Positions 25,097 to 33,176 of a stretch of DNA of 64,000 nucleotides are shown piece after piece (positions within the stretch are counted from its first letter, which is position 1; each line of letters begins with the position of its first letter). The stretch is from assembly GCA_963840535.1 (NCBI GenBank), contig CAWIZJ010000040.1, positions 121,681-185,680 on the forward strand. The letters run 5' to 3'. This DNA is from VAZQ01 sp963840535 (lineage in GTDB: Bacteria; Pseudomonadota; Alphaproteobacteria; Rhizobiales; Xanthobacteraceae). The translations under genes and the position numbers were made by a program. The notes beneath the pieces are model-generated. The model was not told the origin of the DNA. It saw nothing but the letters and a program-made list of their open reading frames with translations, and searched no databases.

Positions 25097-26545
25097 CTAC
25101 GCCGCCAGCTTCACGTATTCGAAATCGCCCGGCTTGTTGTCGATGCCCACGCGCGGCGGTGCGATCCAGCTCGCGAACTTGCCGGGCTCGGTGACCGGCT
25201 TCATCAGGCTCCGAATGAAGTCGCCGTCGTCGCTCGACGGCAGCCAGTTGTCCTTCTTCTCGTCCCAGGTCTTGCGATCGAGCAGCTCGCCGGCGGGCGT
25301 CGCCTCGACGTCCCTGAACTCGCCGATCTGCCGGTGGAAGGCGACGTGCGGCAGCTGGAGCCTGAATCCGACGCCGATGCGCTCGATGATCTTGTTCCAG
25401 CGGTCGAGGCCGCGCTGGCAATCGGCGGTATAGTCGTCGCGCAGCCGCATGTTGATCGCCGTGAGCGCCGGCTCGTCCACCCGCGTGATCACGCCATCGA
25501 CCAGCTTGAGCACGGGATAGGTCGAGCTTTCGAGCTTGTGGTCGTCCTCGATCTTGGTCTCCTGGTAGCGGCCCTTGAGGCTGGCGTTGAACGCATTGGC
25601 GGCGTTGGTGGAAACCTCGGAGCCGAACAGGTCGAGCGACAGCGAGTAGTGCATATTGAGCTTCTTCTGCATGGTCGGCAGGTCGATGACGCCGAGGTCG
25701 CGGACCTTGGCGATCTCGGCGGGATCCTCGATGCCGCCGGCCTTCATCGCCTCGCACGTGCGCTGGATGGTGCGGCCGATGCCGGTCTCGCCCACGAACA
25801 TGTGATGCGCTTCCTCGGTCAGCATGAATCGGCAGGTGCGCGAGAGCGGATCGAAGCCCGACTGCGCGAGGCTTTCGAGCTGCATCTTGCCGTCGCGGTC
25901 GGTGAAGAAGGTGAACATGTGGAAGGACAGCCAGTCGGGCGTGGCCTCGTTGAAGGCGCCGAGCATGCGCGGCTTGTCGGGGTCGCCGGATCGGCGCTGC
26001 AGCAACTGCTCGGCCTCCTCGCGGCCGTCGCGGCCGAAATACTTCTGCAGGATGTACACCATGGCCCACAGGTGGCGGCCCTCCTCCACGTTGACCTGGA
26101 ACACGTTGCGCATGTCGTAGAGCGAGGGCGCCGTCTTGCCGAGGTGGCGTTGCTGCTCGACCGAGGCGGGCTCGGTGTCGCCCTGGATGACGACCAGGCG
26201 GCGCAGCATGGCGCGGTACTCGCCGGGCACCTCCTGCCAGGCGGGATCGCCGAAGTGCCGGCCGAACGGGATTTTGCGGTTCTCCTCCTGCGGCGCGAGC
26301 AGGATCCCCCAGCGGTACTCCGGCATCCTCACGTAATCGAACTTGGCCCAGCCCTTGGGATCGACCGACACCGCGGTGCGCAGATAGACCAGCGCCTCCT
26401 GGAATCCCTCCGGACCCATGGTCTGCCACCAGTCCAGATAGCCGGGATGCCACCCCTCGAGCGCACGCAGCACCGTGCGGTCCTCGGTGAGATTGACGTT
26501 GTTCGGGATCTTGGTCGAGTAATCGACGTTGACGATGTCACTCAT
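25097..26545 (-). CDS. boxB: Benzoyl-CoA 2,3-epoxidase subunit BoxB
   Basis: Di-iron oxygenase component that converts benzoyl-CoA with O2 to 2,3-epoxybenzoyl-CoA. 482 residues, usual length. Start MSDIVNVDYSTKIPNNVNLT at 26545 after GAGGAGCC. Family landmarks: GWHPGYLDWWQTMGPEGFQ, FQVNVEEGRHLWAMVYILQK (EGRH with Glu/His iron ligands), CRFMLTEEAHHMFVGETGIG (EEAHH ligands), and SSTYPVLKLVDGVITRVDEP. It is the last gene of a minus-strand set boxR, hydrolase, boxC, boxB; boxA (the reductase) is not in the window. Confidence 0.96.
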   Translation of the reverse strand: MSDIVNVDYSTKIPNNVNLTEDRTVLRALEGWHPGYLDWWQTMGPEGFQEALVYLRTAVSVDPKGWAKFDYVRMPEYRWGILLAPQEENRKIPFGRHFGDPAWQEVPGEYRAMLRRLVVIQGDTEPASVEQQRHLGKTAPSLYDMRNVFQVNVEEGRHLWAMVYILQKYFGRDGREEAEQLLQRRSGDPDKPRMLGAFNEATPDWLSFHMFTFFTDRDGKMQLESLAQSGFDPLSRTCRFMLTEEAHHMFVGETGIGRTIQRTCEAMKAGGIEDPAEIAKVRDLGVIDLPTMQKKLNMHYSLSLDLFGSEVSTNAANAFNASLKGRYQETKIEDDHKLESSTYPVLKLVDGVITRVDEPALTAINMRLRDDYTADCQRGLDRWNKIIERIGVGFRLQLPHVAFHRQIGEFRDVEATPAGELLDRKTWDEKKDNWLPSSDDGDFIRSLMKPVTEPGKFASWIAPPRVGIDNKPGDFEYVKLAA

Positions 26546-26586
26546 GGGAGGCTCCTCTTTATTCTCAGCGTGCCGGTCGCGTGCGC

Positions 26587-28275
26587 TCACACCCTCTTGG
26601 TGTCGAACACCGGCTTCTGGCCGCTGCCGTAACGCCTGAGCGCGCCGTCCTCGCCGACCGCATTGGGCCGCTGGAAGATCCAGTTCTGCCAGGCGGTGAG
26701 GCGGGCGAAGATCTTCGACTCCATGGTCTCGGGACCGCCGAAGCGGAGGTTGGCTTCCATTCCGGTCAGACCGTCGGGCGAGAAGCTCGCGCGTTCCTCG
26801 AGGAAGACGCGGATCTCGTCCTCCCAGTCGATGTCGTCGAGGGCGAAGGTGACGAGGCCCAGCTCCTGCGCAGCTCGGGCGTCGAGCATCCTGCCCGTTG
26901 CCGCTTTCGCCTTGTCGACATCGGAGGGATCGGCCAGGAAGCGCGACCCCAGCCGCGACAGCCCGTTCGACATCGGATAGGCGCCGAAGTTCACCGCCGC
27001 GAGCGCGAGCGCCGCCGGCGGCTTGTTGTTGCCGTGCAGCTTGCCGATCAGCATGTACGAGCGGTCGGCGGCGAGCACCAGCTCGGCGAGCGTGCCGGCG
27101 AAGCACGATCCCGGCTCGACCAGCGCCACCAGCGAGCGCGACGTCAGGTCGACGCGCTTGAGCACGCGTTTCCACAGGTTCCTGATCTCGCGGCCGAGCC
27201 AGTGCTCGCTGTTGGCGTCGAGGAACGCATCGTAGGCGAGGACCTGGGCGGGATCCCCGGACGCCTTGAACACGATCGCGGCGATGTCGAACTCGTTGGC
27301 GCGGATGTCGAGGATGGCATCGTCGAGCTCGCGCGCGAGCTCGAGCAGCCAGAAGCGCGCGCCCTGCCGGACCATCGCCTCTGCGGAGGCGGGCGGCGGC
27401 GCATCGGGACCGCGCACGGTGACGACCGCAAGGCGTTCGCGCCGACGGAACTCGACCGCGACCGTCCGGTACTCGACGCCGTTCTCGGAGCGCGTGCGCT
27501 CGAGCCGCGTGAGCGCGATCCCCGCGGCTGCTGCACGCCGGTGCGACCTGACGGCGAACTCGCCGGCGCGCGTTGCCACCGTTTCCTCGAGCTTCGAGCC
27601 CGGCACGATCTCGTCGACCAGGCGCCAGTCGACCGCGCGCTTGCCCTTGATGCCTTCCTCGGTGGTGCAGAACACGTCGGCATGATCGCGCCGCACCTTG
27701 CGCTTGTCGGTGACGCGGGTGAGCCCGCCGGTACCCGGCAGCACCGCCAGCAGCGGCAGCTCCGGAAGCGATACCGTCGAGGTGCCGTCGTCGATCAGCA
27801 TGATGTGATCGGCAGCCAGCGCCAGCTCGTAGCCGCCGCCCGCCGCCGTGCCGTTGATCACGCAGATGGTGGCGAGCCCCGAGGATCTGCTGGCGTCCTC
27901 GATGCCGTTGCGCGTCTCGTTGGTGAACTTGCAGAAGTTCACCTTGTGGGCATGCGACGCACCCGCCAGCATGCGGATATTGGCGCCGGCGCAGAATACC
28001 CGCGGCTTGCCGGAGCGAAGCAGGACGACCTTCACTTGCGGGTGCTCGAAGCGCAGCCGCTCGATGGCGTCGGCGAGCTCGATGTCGACCCCGAGGTCGT
28101 AGGAATTGAGCTTGAGCTCGTAGCCCTCGAACAGCGTGCCCTTCTCGTCGACGTCCATCAGCAGGGTGGCGACCTCGCCGTCGACGCGCAGCTTCCAGTG
28201 GCGGTAGCGCGACGGGTCGGTCTGGAAATCGATCCGGCTCTCGCCGCTCGTCAATTTGCGCTCTGCATCGGCCAT
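26587..28275 (-). CDS. boxC: 2,3-epoxybenzoyl-CoA dihydrolase BoxC
   Basis: Crotonase-superfamily enzyme that opens the ring of epoxybenzoyl-CoA hydrolytically, giving 3,4-dehydroadipyl-CoA semialdehyde and formate. 562 residues, two crotonase-like halves. MADAERKLTSGESRIDFQTD starts it at 28275; an upstream ATG is possible. Motifs: VFCAGANIRMLAGASHAHKV and VINGTAAGGGYELALAADHI with the oxyanion-hole GG, then the BoxC-specific half with EPGSCFAGTLAELVLAADRS. 41 bases separate it from boxB. No boxD aldehyde dehydrogenase is present here, so the next step must be encoded elsewhere. Confidence 0.96.
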   Translation of the reverse strand: MADAERKLTSGESRIDFQTDPSRYRHWKLRVDGEVATLLMDVDEKGTLFEGYELKLNSYDLGVDIELADAIERLRFEHPQVKVVLLRSGKPRVFCAGANIRMLAGASHAHKVNFCKFTNETRNGIEDASRSSGLATICVINGTAAGGGYELALAADHIMLIDDGTSTVSLPELPLLAVLPGTGGLTRVTDKRKVRRDHADVFCTTEEGIKGKRAVDWRLVDEIVPGSKLEETVATRAGEFAVRSHRRAAAAGIALTRLERTRSENGVEYRTVAVEFRRRERLAVVTVRGPDAPPPASAEAMVRQGARFWLLELARELDDAILDIRANEFDIAAIVFKASGDPAQVLAYDAFLDANSEHWLGREIRNLWKRVLKRVDLTSRSLVALVEPGSCFAGTLAELVLAADRSYMLIGKLHGNNKPPAALALAAVNFGAYPMSNGLSRLGSRFLADPSDVDKAKAATGRMLDARAAQELGLVTFALDDIDWEDEIRVFLEERASFSPDGLTGMEANLRFGGPETMESKIFARLTAWQNWIFQRPNAVGEDGALRRYGSGQKPVFDTKRV

Positions 28276-28295
28276 CGGTGTCCTCGCTGGAGCCG

Positions 28296-29129
28296 TCATT
28301 CCGCGGCGAGATCGCCCTCGTGGTGATCGCGTAACAGCCGGTTGACGAATTCGGAGATCGCGCGCTGCGTCGCCTCGGGAGCCTCGCGATGGGGCGCATG
28401 CCGTGCACCGGGCAGCAATGCCACCTCGACCGGGCAGTAGCATTCCTCCCGCGCCACCTCGATCTGCCGCACGGTGCCGTATTGGTCGCGCTCGCCCTGC
28501 ACGATCAGGATCGGAACGCGGATATGGGCGAGCGCATCGGTGATGTCCCACTGGCGGAACTCGGGAAGCAGCCAGGGATCGCACCAGTTGTGAAACGCGT
28601 TGTCGGGATCGTCGTGCAGCCGCGCGAGCTTGGCGCGCAGCGTGCCGGTCTCGAAGGCGGTCTTGGCGCGGGCGATCTCGGCGATCCCCATGTCCTCGGT
28701 GAAGAAGTGCGGTGCCATGAGGGCGAGGCCGCGCACCCGGTGGTCCTGGACGCTGCCGGCGTAGATGGCGGCGATCGACGCCCCGTCGCTGTGGCCGACC
28801 AGCAGGCCGCGGCGGAATCCGACGGCGTCGAGCACGCGCGGCAGGACCTCGCGGGCCTCCTCGTGCATGAAGGAGACCCCACGCGGCAGCCGCGACGGCG
28901 ACGAGCGGCCGTAGCCGGCGCGTGAATAGGCGAGCACTCCGGCGCCGGTTGCGCCGGCGAGCTCCTGCGGGAAGCTGTTCCAGACCGCCACCGACCCCAG
29001 GCCCTCGTGCAGCAGCACCAGGGTCGGCGCCACGTCCGGTCGGGGCCCGATCATGCGATATTCGAGCCGCATGCCGTCGAGATCGAGAAAGCCCTGGTCG
29101 GCCAATGGAGTCATCGTCTTACGTTGCAT
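28296..29129 (-). CDS. Alpha/beta hydrolase within the box operon
   Basis: About 277 residues. Motifs: TLVLLHEGLGSVAVW (HEG oxyanion region), nucleophile elbow LLVGHSDGASIAAIYAG with Ser in GHSDG, Asp near VQGERDQYGT, and His in LLPGARHAPHREAP. ATG at 29129 or 29114 can serve as start; neither has a good ribosome binding site. It lies 20 bases before boxC. Hydrolases with this GHSDG elbow are regular members of box clusters in alphaproteobacteria; a role in releasing stalled CoA esters or in ring-cleavage product hydrolysis is possible but unproven. Confidence 0.85.
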   Translation of the reverse strand: MQRKTMTPLADQGFLDLDGMRLEYRMIGPRPDVAPTLVLLHEGLGSVAVWNSFPQELAGATGAGVLAYSRAGYGRSSPSRLPRGVSFMHEEAREVLPRVLDAVGFRRGLLVGHSDGASIAAIYAGSVQDHRVRGLALMAPHFFTEDMGIAEIARAKTAFETGTLRAKLARLHDDPDNAFHNWCDPWLLPEFRQWDITDALAHIRVPILIVQGERDQYGTVRQIEVAREECYCPVEVALLPGARHAPHREAPEATQRAISEFVNRLLRDHHEGDLAAE

Positions 29130-29158
29130 TCGGCTCAGGGTGAGGGGCGCACGCACTT

Positions 29159-29188
29159 CCCCCTCTCCCCGCTTGCGGGGAGAGGGGG
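29159..29188. repeat. Perfect 30-bp palindrome between boxR and the hydrolase gene
   Basis: CCCCCTCTCCCCGC (from 29159) and GCGGGGAGAGGGGG (to 29188) are inverted around TT. This GGGGAGAGGG hairpin type is widespread in rhizobial intergenic DNA. It may attenuate transcription from boxR into the box genes. Confidence 0.65.
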
Positions 29189-29217
29189 GGCCGAGCCCAG
29201 CATCAACCGCTCGCGTC

Positions 29218-30129
29218 TCATTTCCTCGCACCGTTCAAATAATTCTCGGTGATCTGCCTGAGTTTCTCGAAGCTCTGCTCGGGCGTGTCGACCGAAGTAT
29301 CGAGCACGGCTTCGGCGCGGGCATAGTCGGCGCTGCGAGCGTCGAGGATGGCGACGAGATCGGCCATGGCTTCGCGGCTGTGCGCCATGGGACGAAAGTC
29401 GCCCTGCTCCATCACCCGGCTCATGTGCTGGTCGGGCCTGGCGCGGAGCCAGACGGTGTGGGTGCGGCGCAGAAGCAGCCCGTAGGTCTCGGCGTTCGAC
29501 ACGATGCCGCCGGCGGCAGCGATCACCGCCACCGGATGCTCGTCGATCACGCGCTCGAGGCAGCCGCGCTCGTAGCGCCGGAAGGTCGCAAGCCCCGACA
29601 TCTCGATCAGGTCGGGGATGCGGGCGCCGTAGTCCTGCTCGACCATGCGGTCGAGCTCGATGAAGGGGCAGCCGAGCGACTGTGCCAGCCTGCCGCCGAG
29701 GGTCGACTTGCCGGCTCCGCGCAGCCCGACGAGCGCGATCCGGTGCGCCCGCTCGCTGGCGAGGTTGGCACGGGCCCGGTTCTCGATCAGCTCGGCGACA
29801 GCCGGCAGCTCCGAAGGCGGCAGGCGCCGCAGCACGTCGACGATGCGGGTCATCGTTCCCCCGTTGCCGTGCGGCAGCAGCTCGACGATCGGCAGCTCGA
29901 GCGCATCGGCAATCGATTGGAGAACGACGACGGACGGATTGCCGCGCCCGCCCTCGATCTGGGCGAGGTAGCGCTCGGAGGTGCCGGACCCCAGCGCCAG
30001 CTGACGCCTGGTCATGCCGCGCTTGGCACGCGCCAGCCGCACCAGGCGGCCGACCCCGGCAACCAGGGCCTCGCGGTCGATCCGCTCGCCGCCGCTCGTC
30101 TGGATCTCGATGCCGCTGGCGCTCGCCAT
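29218..30129 (-). CDS. boxR: BoxR/BzdR-type regulator: helix-turn-helix plus shikimate-kinase-like domain
   Basis: Repressor of the benzoyl-CoA pathway. Residues ~15-75 form an XRE-type HTH (LARAKRGMTRRQLALGSGTS, RYLAQIEGGRGNPSVVVLQS); from ~115 a shikimate-kinase-like domain follows: RIALVGLRGAGKSTLGGRLA (P-loop) and FIELDRMVEQDYGARIPDLI. This architecture is specific for BzdR/BoxR, whose kinase-like domain binds benzoyl-CoA. Start at 30129 (MASASGIEIQ) gives 303 residues; the ATG at 30159 would place the coding region over the putative operator. It heads the minus-strand box genes and is probably autoregulated. Confidence 0.92.
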   Translation of the reverse strand: MASASGIEIQTSGGERIDREALVAGVGRLVRLARAKRGMTRRQLALGSGTSERYLAQIEGGRGNPSVVVLQSIADALELPIVELLPHGNGGTMTRIVDVLRRLPPSELPAVAELIENRARANLASERAHRIALVGLRGAGKSTLGGRLAQSLGCPFIELDRMVEQDYGARIPDLIEMSGLATFRRYERGCLERVIDEHPVAVIAAAGGIVSNAETYGLLLRRTHTVWLRARPDQHMSRVMEQGDFRPMAHSREAMADLVAILDARSADYARAEAVLDTSVDTPEQSFEKLRQITENYLNGARK

Positions 30130-30152
30130 CTCCGGCACGGCCTCTCCGGTGG

Positions 30153-30182
30153 CATGCATTATAGTTCATGCATTATACTGCA
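30153..30182. promoter_or_regulatory. Putative BoxR operator: direct repeats with TGCA cores
   Basis: CATGCATTATA occurs twice (30153-30163 and 30167-30177), 14 bases apart, and TGCA appears a third time at 30179-30182. BzdR-family repressors are known to bind TGCA direct repeats. The site is AT-rich in a GC-rich region and lies just upstream of the preferred boxR start, overlapping its likely promoter. Confidence 0.6.
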
Positions 30183-30365
30183 GATCCCTGGAGCTGCGTC
30201 AAAGCCGGCGCGACAGCGGCGTGACAACTCCGCACAACTCCGCCCTTGAGATCACTTACTACATTACGACTACATTGTGTAGCCAAATCTCCGGCCGCGC
30301 ATCGGACGGCGGCCGGGACCTCGCGAGTTCGACGGGCAGCTGACCCTCCCCCGCGGGGAGGCCCG

Positions 30366-31355
30366 TCAGCCGACGCTGAACTCGTTGGCCCACAACACGT
30401 CGAGCTTGGAGACCGCCGCCGCCGGCAGCGGGCCGCGCGCCACCGCCGCAAGCGCCTCGCCGAGCTGCTCGATCCTGGTCAATCCGATCACCCGGCTCGC
30501 CAGGTCCCTGTTGCCGAGCACGAAGCGCAGCGCGGCCTGCGCCGGCGTGCCGTGGCTGTCGCCGAGCGCCGCCCGCACCGCTGCCGCGCATTGCATCTCA
30601 TTGCCGAGGTCGGTGTCCGACGTCATCATGAAAAGCCCATCGGGCCGTGCCGGGCTCGCCAGCACTCCGCCGGCCCAGACCCGGATGTTCAACACACCCA
30701 TGTTCTGGTGAAAGCAGGCCGCCAGGATGCCGCAGAAGGACTGTCCCCCGCGCCAGCCCGGCGGCACGCGCCGCCAGGCCGCGCTCGGATTGATGGCGTT
30801 GTAATAGACCTGGGCCGCATCGAAGCGGCCGCTCTTGATCACCTCGAGACAGGCCTGGGTAACTCCGGCCGCAGTGATGCCGGCGGCATGGATGAGGCCC
30901 TGCTCCTTGAGCCGGTCGAAGGTGTCGGCCACGCCGTCGGACCCGAGCACCTGCTCGGACGACAGCGCGACCCGCCCGCCGGTGCTGCTGCCGATGTGAT
31001 TATGCAGCTGCAGCAGCGCGACCCGGTCGGTGCGCAAGCGCTTGAGGCTCTGCTCCAGGCTGCGCTCGATCGCACCCGGGATATCGTCGAGGTGCTCGGC
31101 ATCGATCCGCACCTTGGTGGAAACGTGCGGACGCGGCCGGAGCGATTCCAGATGTCGCCCGATCGTCTCTTCGGACGCACCGTTGCCGTAGATGGGCGCG
31201 GTATCGATCCAGTTGATGCCGGCCGCGACCGCGCGCCGCATCGCCCCGTAGCGGGTCGTCTCGTCCGGGTTGATCAGGATGCCGCCGGTTACGCCGCCGC
31301 CCAATGCGAGCTCGGAAATCTCGAGCCCGGTGCGTCCGAATGAAGTCTTGCGCAT
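30366..31355 (-). CDS. Aldo/keto reductase family protein
   Basis: 329 residues. TIM-barrel reductase: start MRKTSFGRTGLEISELALGG, catalytic Asp/Tyr region NWIDTAPIYGNGASEETIGR, substrate-side HNHIG, AAQVYYNAINPSAAW and the NADP-binding end RVIGLTRIEQLGEALAAVAR. Looks intact. It lies between boxR and the benzoate-CoA ligase gene; only 14 bases separate it from the latter, so the two are co-transcribed. It might act on an aldehyde intermediate of aromatic degradation, but that is inference from position only. Confidence 0.87.
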   Translation of the reverse strand: MRKTSFGRTGLEISELALGGGVTGGILINPDETTRYGAMRRAVAAGINWIDTAPIYGNGASEETIGRHLESLRPRPHVSTKVRIDAEHLDDIPGAIERSLEQSLKRLRTDRVALLQLHNHIGSSTGGRVALSSEQVLGSDGVADTFDRLKEQGLIHAAGITAAGVTQACLEVIKSGRFDAAQVYYNAINPSAAWRRVPPGWRGGQSFCGILAACFHQNMGVLNIRVWAGGVLASPARPDGLFMMTSDTDLGNEMQCAAAVRAALGDSHGTPAQAALRFVLGNRDLASRVIGLTRIEQLGEALAAVARGPLPAAAVSKLDVLWANEFSVG

Positions 31356-31369
31356 CCAACTCGTACCAT

Positions 31370-33004
31370 TCAGCGCGTGCGCATCTGGCGCGCGCTCTCC
31401 GCCCGCAGCTTGAAGCGCTGAATCTTGCCGGTCGCAGTCTTGGGAAGGTCGGCGCGGAACTCGACCCAGCGCGGATATTTGTAGGGCGCCAGTACGGTCC
31501 CGACGTGCGCCTGCAGCGCGCGTGCGAGCTCGTCGCCCGCGCGGTCGGGCGCCTTGAGCACCACGAAGGCCTTGGGCTTGATCAGCTCGTCCTCGTCCGG
31601 CCACGCCACCACCGCCGCCTCCAGCACGTCGGGATGGGTGCAGAGCGCGCCCTCCACCTCGAAAGGCGAGACGTAGATGCCGCCGACCTTGAGCATGTCG
31701 TCGCGCCGCCCGCAGTAGACGTAGTAGCCGTCCTCGTCCTCGATGTATTTGTCGCCGGAACGGGTCCATTCTCCTAGGAAGGTCTCGCGTGACCGCTCGC
31801 GATTGTTCCAGTACATCACTGCAGCGGTAGGACCGCGCACCTGCAGCTCGCCCATCTCGCCTCTGGTCTCGACCACGTTGCCGTCGTCGTCGACCAGCCG
31901 GATGTCATAGCCCGGCACCGGCTTGCCGGTGGTGCCGAATCTCACGTCGCCGGGACGGTTCGAAAGAAAGATGTGCAGCATCTCGGTCGAGCCGATGCCA
32001 TCGAGAATGTCGATGCCGTAGCGCTCCTTCCAGCGCCGCGCGACATCGGGCGGCAAGGCCTCCCCGGCGGAGATGCAGTATCGCAACCGGAGGTCGGAGC
32101 GGCCGGGCGTACCCGGGCTCGCCAGGAAGGCGGCATAGAAGGTCGGCACGGCGTAGAACACCGTGACCGGGTGTTGGCGCAGGATCGCCGCCACGCCCTC
32201 GGGCGTCGGCCGCTCGGGCGAGAGGATGGTGGTGGCGCCGACCGCCATCGGGAAGGTCAGAGCATTGCCGAGGCCATAGGCGAAAAAGAGCTTCGCCACC
32301 GAGTAGCAGAGGTCGCTTTCCTTCAGGGCGAGCACGCCGCGGGCATAGAGCTCGGCGGTCAGGCGCAGACTGGCGTGCACGTGCACTGCGCCCTTGGGCC
32401 GGCCGGTCGAGCCCGACGTATAGAGCCAGAAGCAAATGTCGTCGCGCGTGGTCGGCGCAGTATAGGTCTCCGGCCGCGCATTGGCGAGCACGTCCTCGAA
32501 GCCGCGATGACCGCGCGCGTGCTCGCCGGACACGATGACATTGACGAGGTCGGGGCTCGATCCGATCAGGTTGGCGAACTTCGGGAACAGCGCCTCCGAC
32601 ACCACCAGCAACCTGGCCCTGCTGTCGGCGAGCATGAAGCGATAGTCGTCCTCGGTCATCAGCGTGTTGACCGGTATGGGCACCACGCCGGCCTTGATGG
32701 CGCCGAGGAAGGCGGTGGGCCAGTCGATCGTATCGAGCAGCGCGAGCAGGATCCGCTCCTCCCGCCGGATCCCGAACGATCGCAGCACCCGCCCGAACCG
32801 GTCGACGCGCTCGGCCAGCTGGCCGTAGGTCCAGGTCCCGCGCGGGTCGATGAAGGCGGGCTTGCCGGCGCGGCCGGCCTCGAGGTTGCGACCCAGGATG
32901 TCGGCGGCGAAGTTGTAGGCGCGCGGGATCGCGTCGATGGCCGCACGGGCATCGAAGGAGGGCGCGGGCTTTCCGGCGACGTCGGCAAGCGTCATCGAGC
33001 GCAT
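31370..33004 (-). CDS. bclA: Benzoate-CoA ligase family protein
   Basis: ANL-superfamily ligase, 544 residues, that activates benzoate (or a hydroxylated analogue) with ATP and CoA, the entry step of the box pathway. Motifs: AMP-binding FWLYTSGSTGRPKGAVHVHA, YSVAKLFFAYGLGNALTFPM (signature of benzoate-CoA ligases), ILDGIGSTEMLHIFLSNRPG, hinge GRRDDMLKVGGIYVSPFEVE and catalytic Lys in LPKTATGKIQRFKLR. MTLADV at 32995 is an alternative start. Divergent from the M24 gene. Confidence 0.94.
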   Translation of the reverse strand: MRSMTLADVAGKPAPSFDARAAIDAIPRAYNFAADILGRNLEAGRAGKPAFIDPRGTWTYGQLAERVDRFGRVLRSFGIRREERILLALLDTIDWPTAFLGAIKAGVVPIPVNTLMTEDDYRFMLADSRARLLVVSEALFPKFANLIGSSPDLVNVIVSGEHARGHRGFEDVLANARPETYTAPTTRDDICFWLYTSGSTGRPKGAVHVHASLRLTAELYARGVLALKESDLCYSVAKLFFAYGLGNALTFPMAVGATTILSPERPTPEGVAAILRQHPVTVFYAVPTFYAAFLASPGTPGRSDLRLRYCISAGEALPPDVARRWKERYGIDILDGIGSTEMLHIFLSNRPGDVRFGTTGKPVPGYDIRLVDDDGNVVETRGEMGELQVRGPTAAVMYWNNRERSRETFLGEWTRSGDKYIEDEDGYYVYCGRRDDMLKVGGIYVSPFEVEGALCTHPDVLEAAVVAWPDEDELIKPKAFVVLKAPDRAGDELARALQAHVGTVLAPYKYPRWVEFRADLPKTATGKIQRFKLRAESARQMRTR

Positions 33005-33055
33005 CCCCCTGGAAGGCTGACGTGCGTCGGTGAATGAGTTCGTCCTGCCGACGAA

Positions 33056-33100
33056 TTATGCAAGCGGTCAGTCACTATCGCAATGAAAAGCTTGCTATAA
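33056..33100. promoter_or_regulatory. Inverted repeat in the bclA / M24 divergent promoter region
   Basis: TTATGCAAGC (33056-33065) faces GCTTGCTATAA (33090-33100); apart from one extra base the arms are complementary. The site is AT-rich and lies midway between the two divergent starts. It may be an operator; it includes one TGCA as in the boxR site, but the match is too small to assign it to BoxR. Confidence 0.35.
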
Positions 33101-33176
33101 CCGGGGCCGGCCGGACGCCCGGGGTCGACCCGCGAGCGCGCCGCCTCGAGATCAAGAACAATCCCAGGAGGCCGTC

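Noticed and set aside
25097..28408. One 1103-codon minus-strand frame covering boxB and most of boxC
   Set aside because: Only the last 482 codons encode BoxB; the rest is the wrong frame of boxC, so it is not a fusion protein.
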